From the NCBI GenBank assembly GCA_002110485.1, contig MOWL01000067.1, positions 1,860,001 to 1,924,000 on the forward strand: a stretch of 64,000 bases of DNA, in the 5' to 3' direction. The position numbers and the translations under genes were made by a program. This DNA comes from Emergomyces orientalis. Taxonomy: Eukaryota; Ascomycota; Eurotiomycetes; Onygenales; Ajellomycetaceae. The notes under the pieces were generated by a model. The model made no database searches. It was not told the origin of the DNA and worked only from the letters and a program-made list of their open reading frames with translations. Shown one piece after another: positions 62,674-64,000 of this stretch. The number at the start of each line of letters is the position of its first letter. Position 1 is the stretch's first letter.

Positions 62674-64000
62674 ATGGACCTGTCATCAAGCCTTGTTAAT
62701 TCTCTTTTGAATACTATATTCTCTGGATCAATATTTATTGACATCTTCTGCAAAGCTTCCAACCTGGGTCTTCTGTCCCATACCCTGATTGTCGGATGTG
62801 CATTTGTTTATATTTGTATCTGGGTATATGAAGGAATTTGGACGTTTTGTGCTGTGAAGGTTGAAGTTGAACCACGTAGCGAGGAGCATGAACATATAAC
62901 CACTCTTCTAGAATCCTTGACTCCCTGATGCCTGTCTTGGAGGGTTAGAAGTGATGAATGGAGTGAAGAGAACATGTTCAGGGCACCAGATGCGTGGGAC
63001 TGGAAGATCATTGGAGCATCCCAAGAATATCAATTTCGACCCAACAAAACCTGTTTATTCCAACTTGAGGGTTTCATATTCCAGTTTCAGCGGACTGTAA
63101 AAAGTTTTGAGTTTCACTCCGAGGAGCACTACAGTGTGAGAGTTTTAGGCTGGTTCTACAATCCAATCAAAAATCTCCTCGCACACGCCAGGTCACTTCA
63201 CATATCCAAGAACAAATCCAAAATTACAATTTTCATCCCGGGAGGAAAGCCTGTCCGCCAGACTAGAATGCCATGGCAGTGTGCCAAAAAGACAAATCGT
63301 CGGTCGCTCAATAGTATCTTCCTGGAAGAGGAACAGAAGGAAGAAGTTCACAGTGATATGCACAAATTCCTGAATGCTCAGCCAGTGTTTGTGAAAAAAG
63401 AAAGGCCGTACTGTCATGGTTATCTCTTCAATGGACCCCCTGGGACTGGAAAAACCAGCCTTGCACAAGCTGTGGCGGGTGAATTCGGTCTGGATATTTA
63501 CATGTTGAGCTTGACGGGTCAAAACATGACTGATGATGAACTCCAGTGGCTTTGTAGCCATCTACCGTGCCGTTGCATCCTTCTAATTGAGGATATTGAT
63601 AGTGCCGGAATCAACCGCGAGAAAACACGAGCCATACAACAGGAGGACGGCGCTAGACAAAACAACCCAGTATCACTCTCTGGTCTATTGAACGCGATCG
63701 ACGGTGTCTCATCATCCGATGGGAGAGTCTTGATCATGACAACAAACTGCCGGGGTCAACTTGATGCGGCACTTATTCGTCCAGGACGTGTGGACATGGA
63801 AGTGGAATTTACACTGGTGTCAAAGAAGCAGGTAGAATCGATTTTCCAGCATATGTACACCGATAAAGACAACACCAACCTTGCAGCCATGGCTGCTGAG
63901 TTCACCAAGCGAGTTCCCGGTGGCTGCTATAGCCCGGCGGACATCCAGAGCTATCTTTCAAAACATAAAGACCCTAAGAGTGCTCTTACAGGAGCTCAAG
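62674..64000 (+). pseudogene. BCS1-like AAA ATPase with in-frame TGA, cut by the right edge
   Basis: From the ATG at 62674 one frame runs to base 64000 with a single stop, TGA at 62926-62928. Before it: MDLSSSLVNSLLNTIFSGSI and a membrane segment LIVGCAFVYICIWVYEGIW. After it: CLSWRVRSDEWSEENMFRAP, FEFHSEEHYSVRVLGWFYNP, Walker A NGPPGTGKTS (about 63430), Walker B CILLIEDIDS, PVSLSGLLNAIDGVSSSDGR and RPGRVDMEVEF. No intron is needed or visible at the stop. CGA to TGA is one C-to-T step, as made by repeat-induced point mutation, but one site is not proof. It could be a pseudogene, or the real start may lie after the stop (ATG at 62973). The C-terminus is outside the window. Confidence 0.8.

Overview
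The window is genomic DNA of a filamentous ascomycete. Genes are split by short introns (about 41-80 nt, GT-AG with CTAAC/CTGAC-like branch points). The families present are typical of Pezizomycotina, most likely Eurotiales (Aspergillus/Penicillium type). There are no prokaryotic signals. All coordinates and splice sites were read by eye and no homology search was run.

1-7.6 kb: a bis-indolyl-quinone (terrequinone/asterriquinone-like) biosynthetic cluster. It holds an adenylation domain of an NRPS-like arylpyruvate synthetase that runs off the left edge (minus), a three-exon DMATS prenyltransferase (plus) and an eight-exon aromatic aminotransferase (plus). This is the enzyme set of the tdiA/tdiB/tdiD type: transamination of an aromatic amino acid, dimerisation of the arylpyruvate, then prenylation. 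A broken reading frame resembling a 2-oxoglutarate dioxygenase lies between them.

8.0-64 kb: the gene set of a Starship, the giant fungal transposons mobilised by a DUF3435 tyrosine recombinase ('captain'). A five-exon captain-like gene (8255-10591) points rightward into the cargo. Behind it comes a tandemly duplicated MYB/SANT-like gene, and at 31.5-39.8 kb the classic accessory trio: a RING-patatin-like protein (PLP), a DUF3723 protein and a ferric reductase (FRE). Around these lie a coiled-coil/nuclease-like/kinase-like fusion with a truncated copy in front of it, a TPR-like protein with one frameshift, a pseudokinase, a MADS-like factor, Q/N-rich and repeat-rich proteins, a block of small coiled-coil and SANT-like genes, a GPI-anchored surface protein, a RasGEF-like protein, a casein-kinase-1-like protein, an F-box protein and two divergent BCS1-type AAA ATPases. 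The right end of the element is not in the window.

The accessory region also has repeats: a 17-bp minisatellite (29.6-30.3 kb), 117-bp and 24-bp coding repeats, a short hairpin element present near 25.7 kb and 59.9 kb, G-rich heptamers and pentanucleotide repeats. Several genes carry lesions (a +1 frameshift, an in-frame TGA, truncated duplicates), as expected of mobile cargo.
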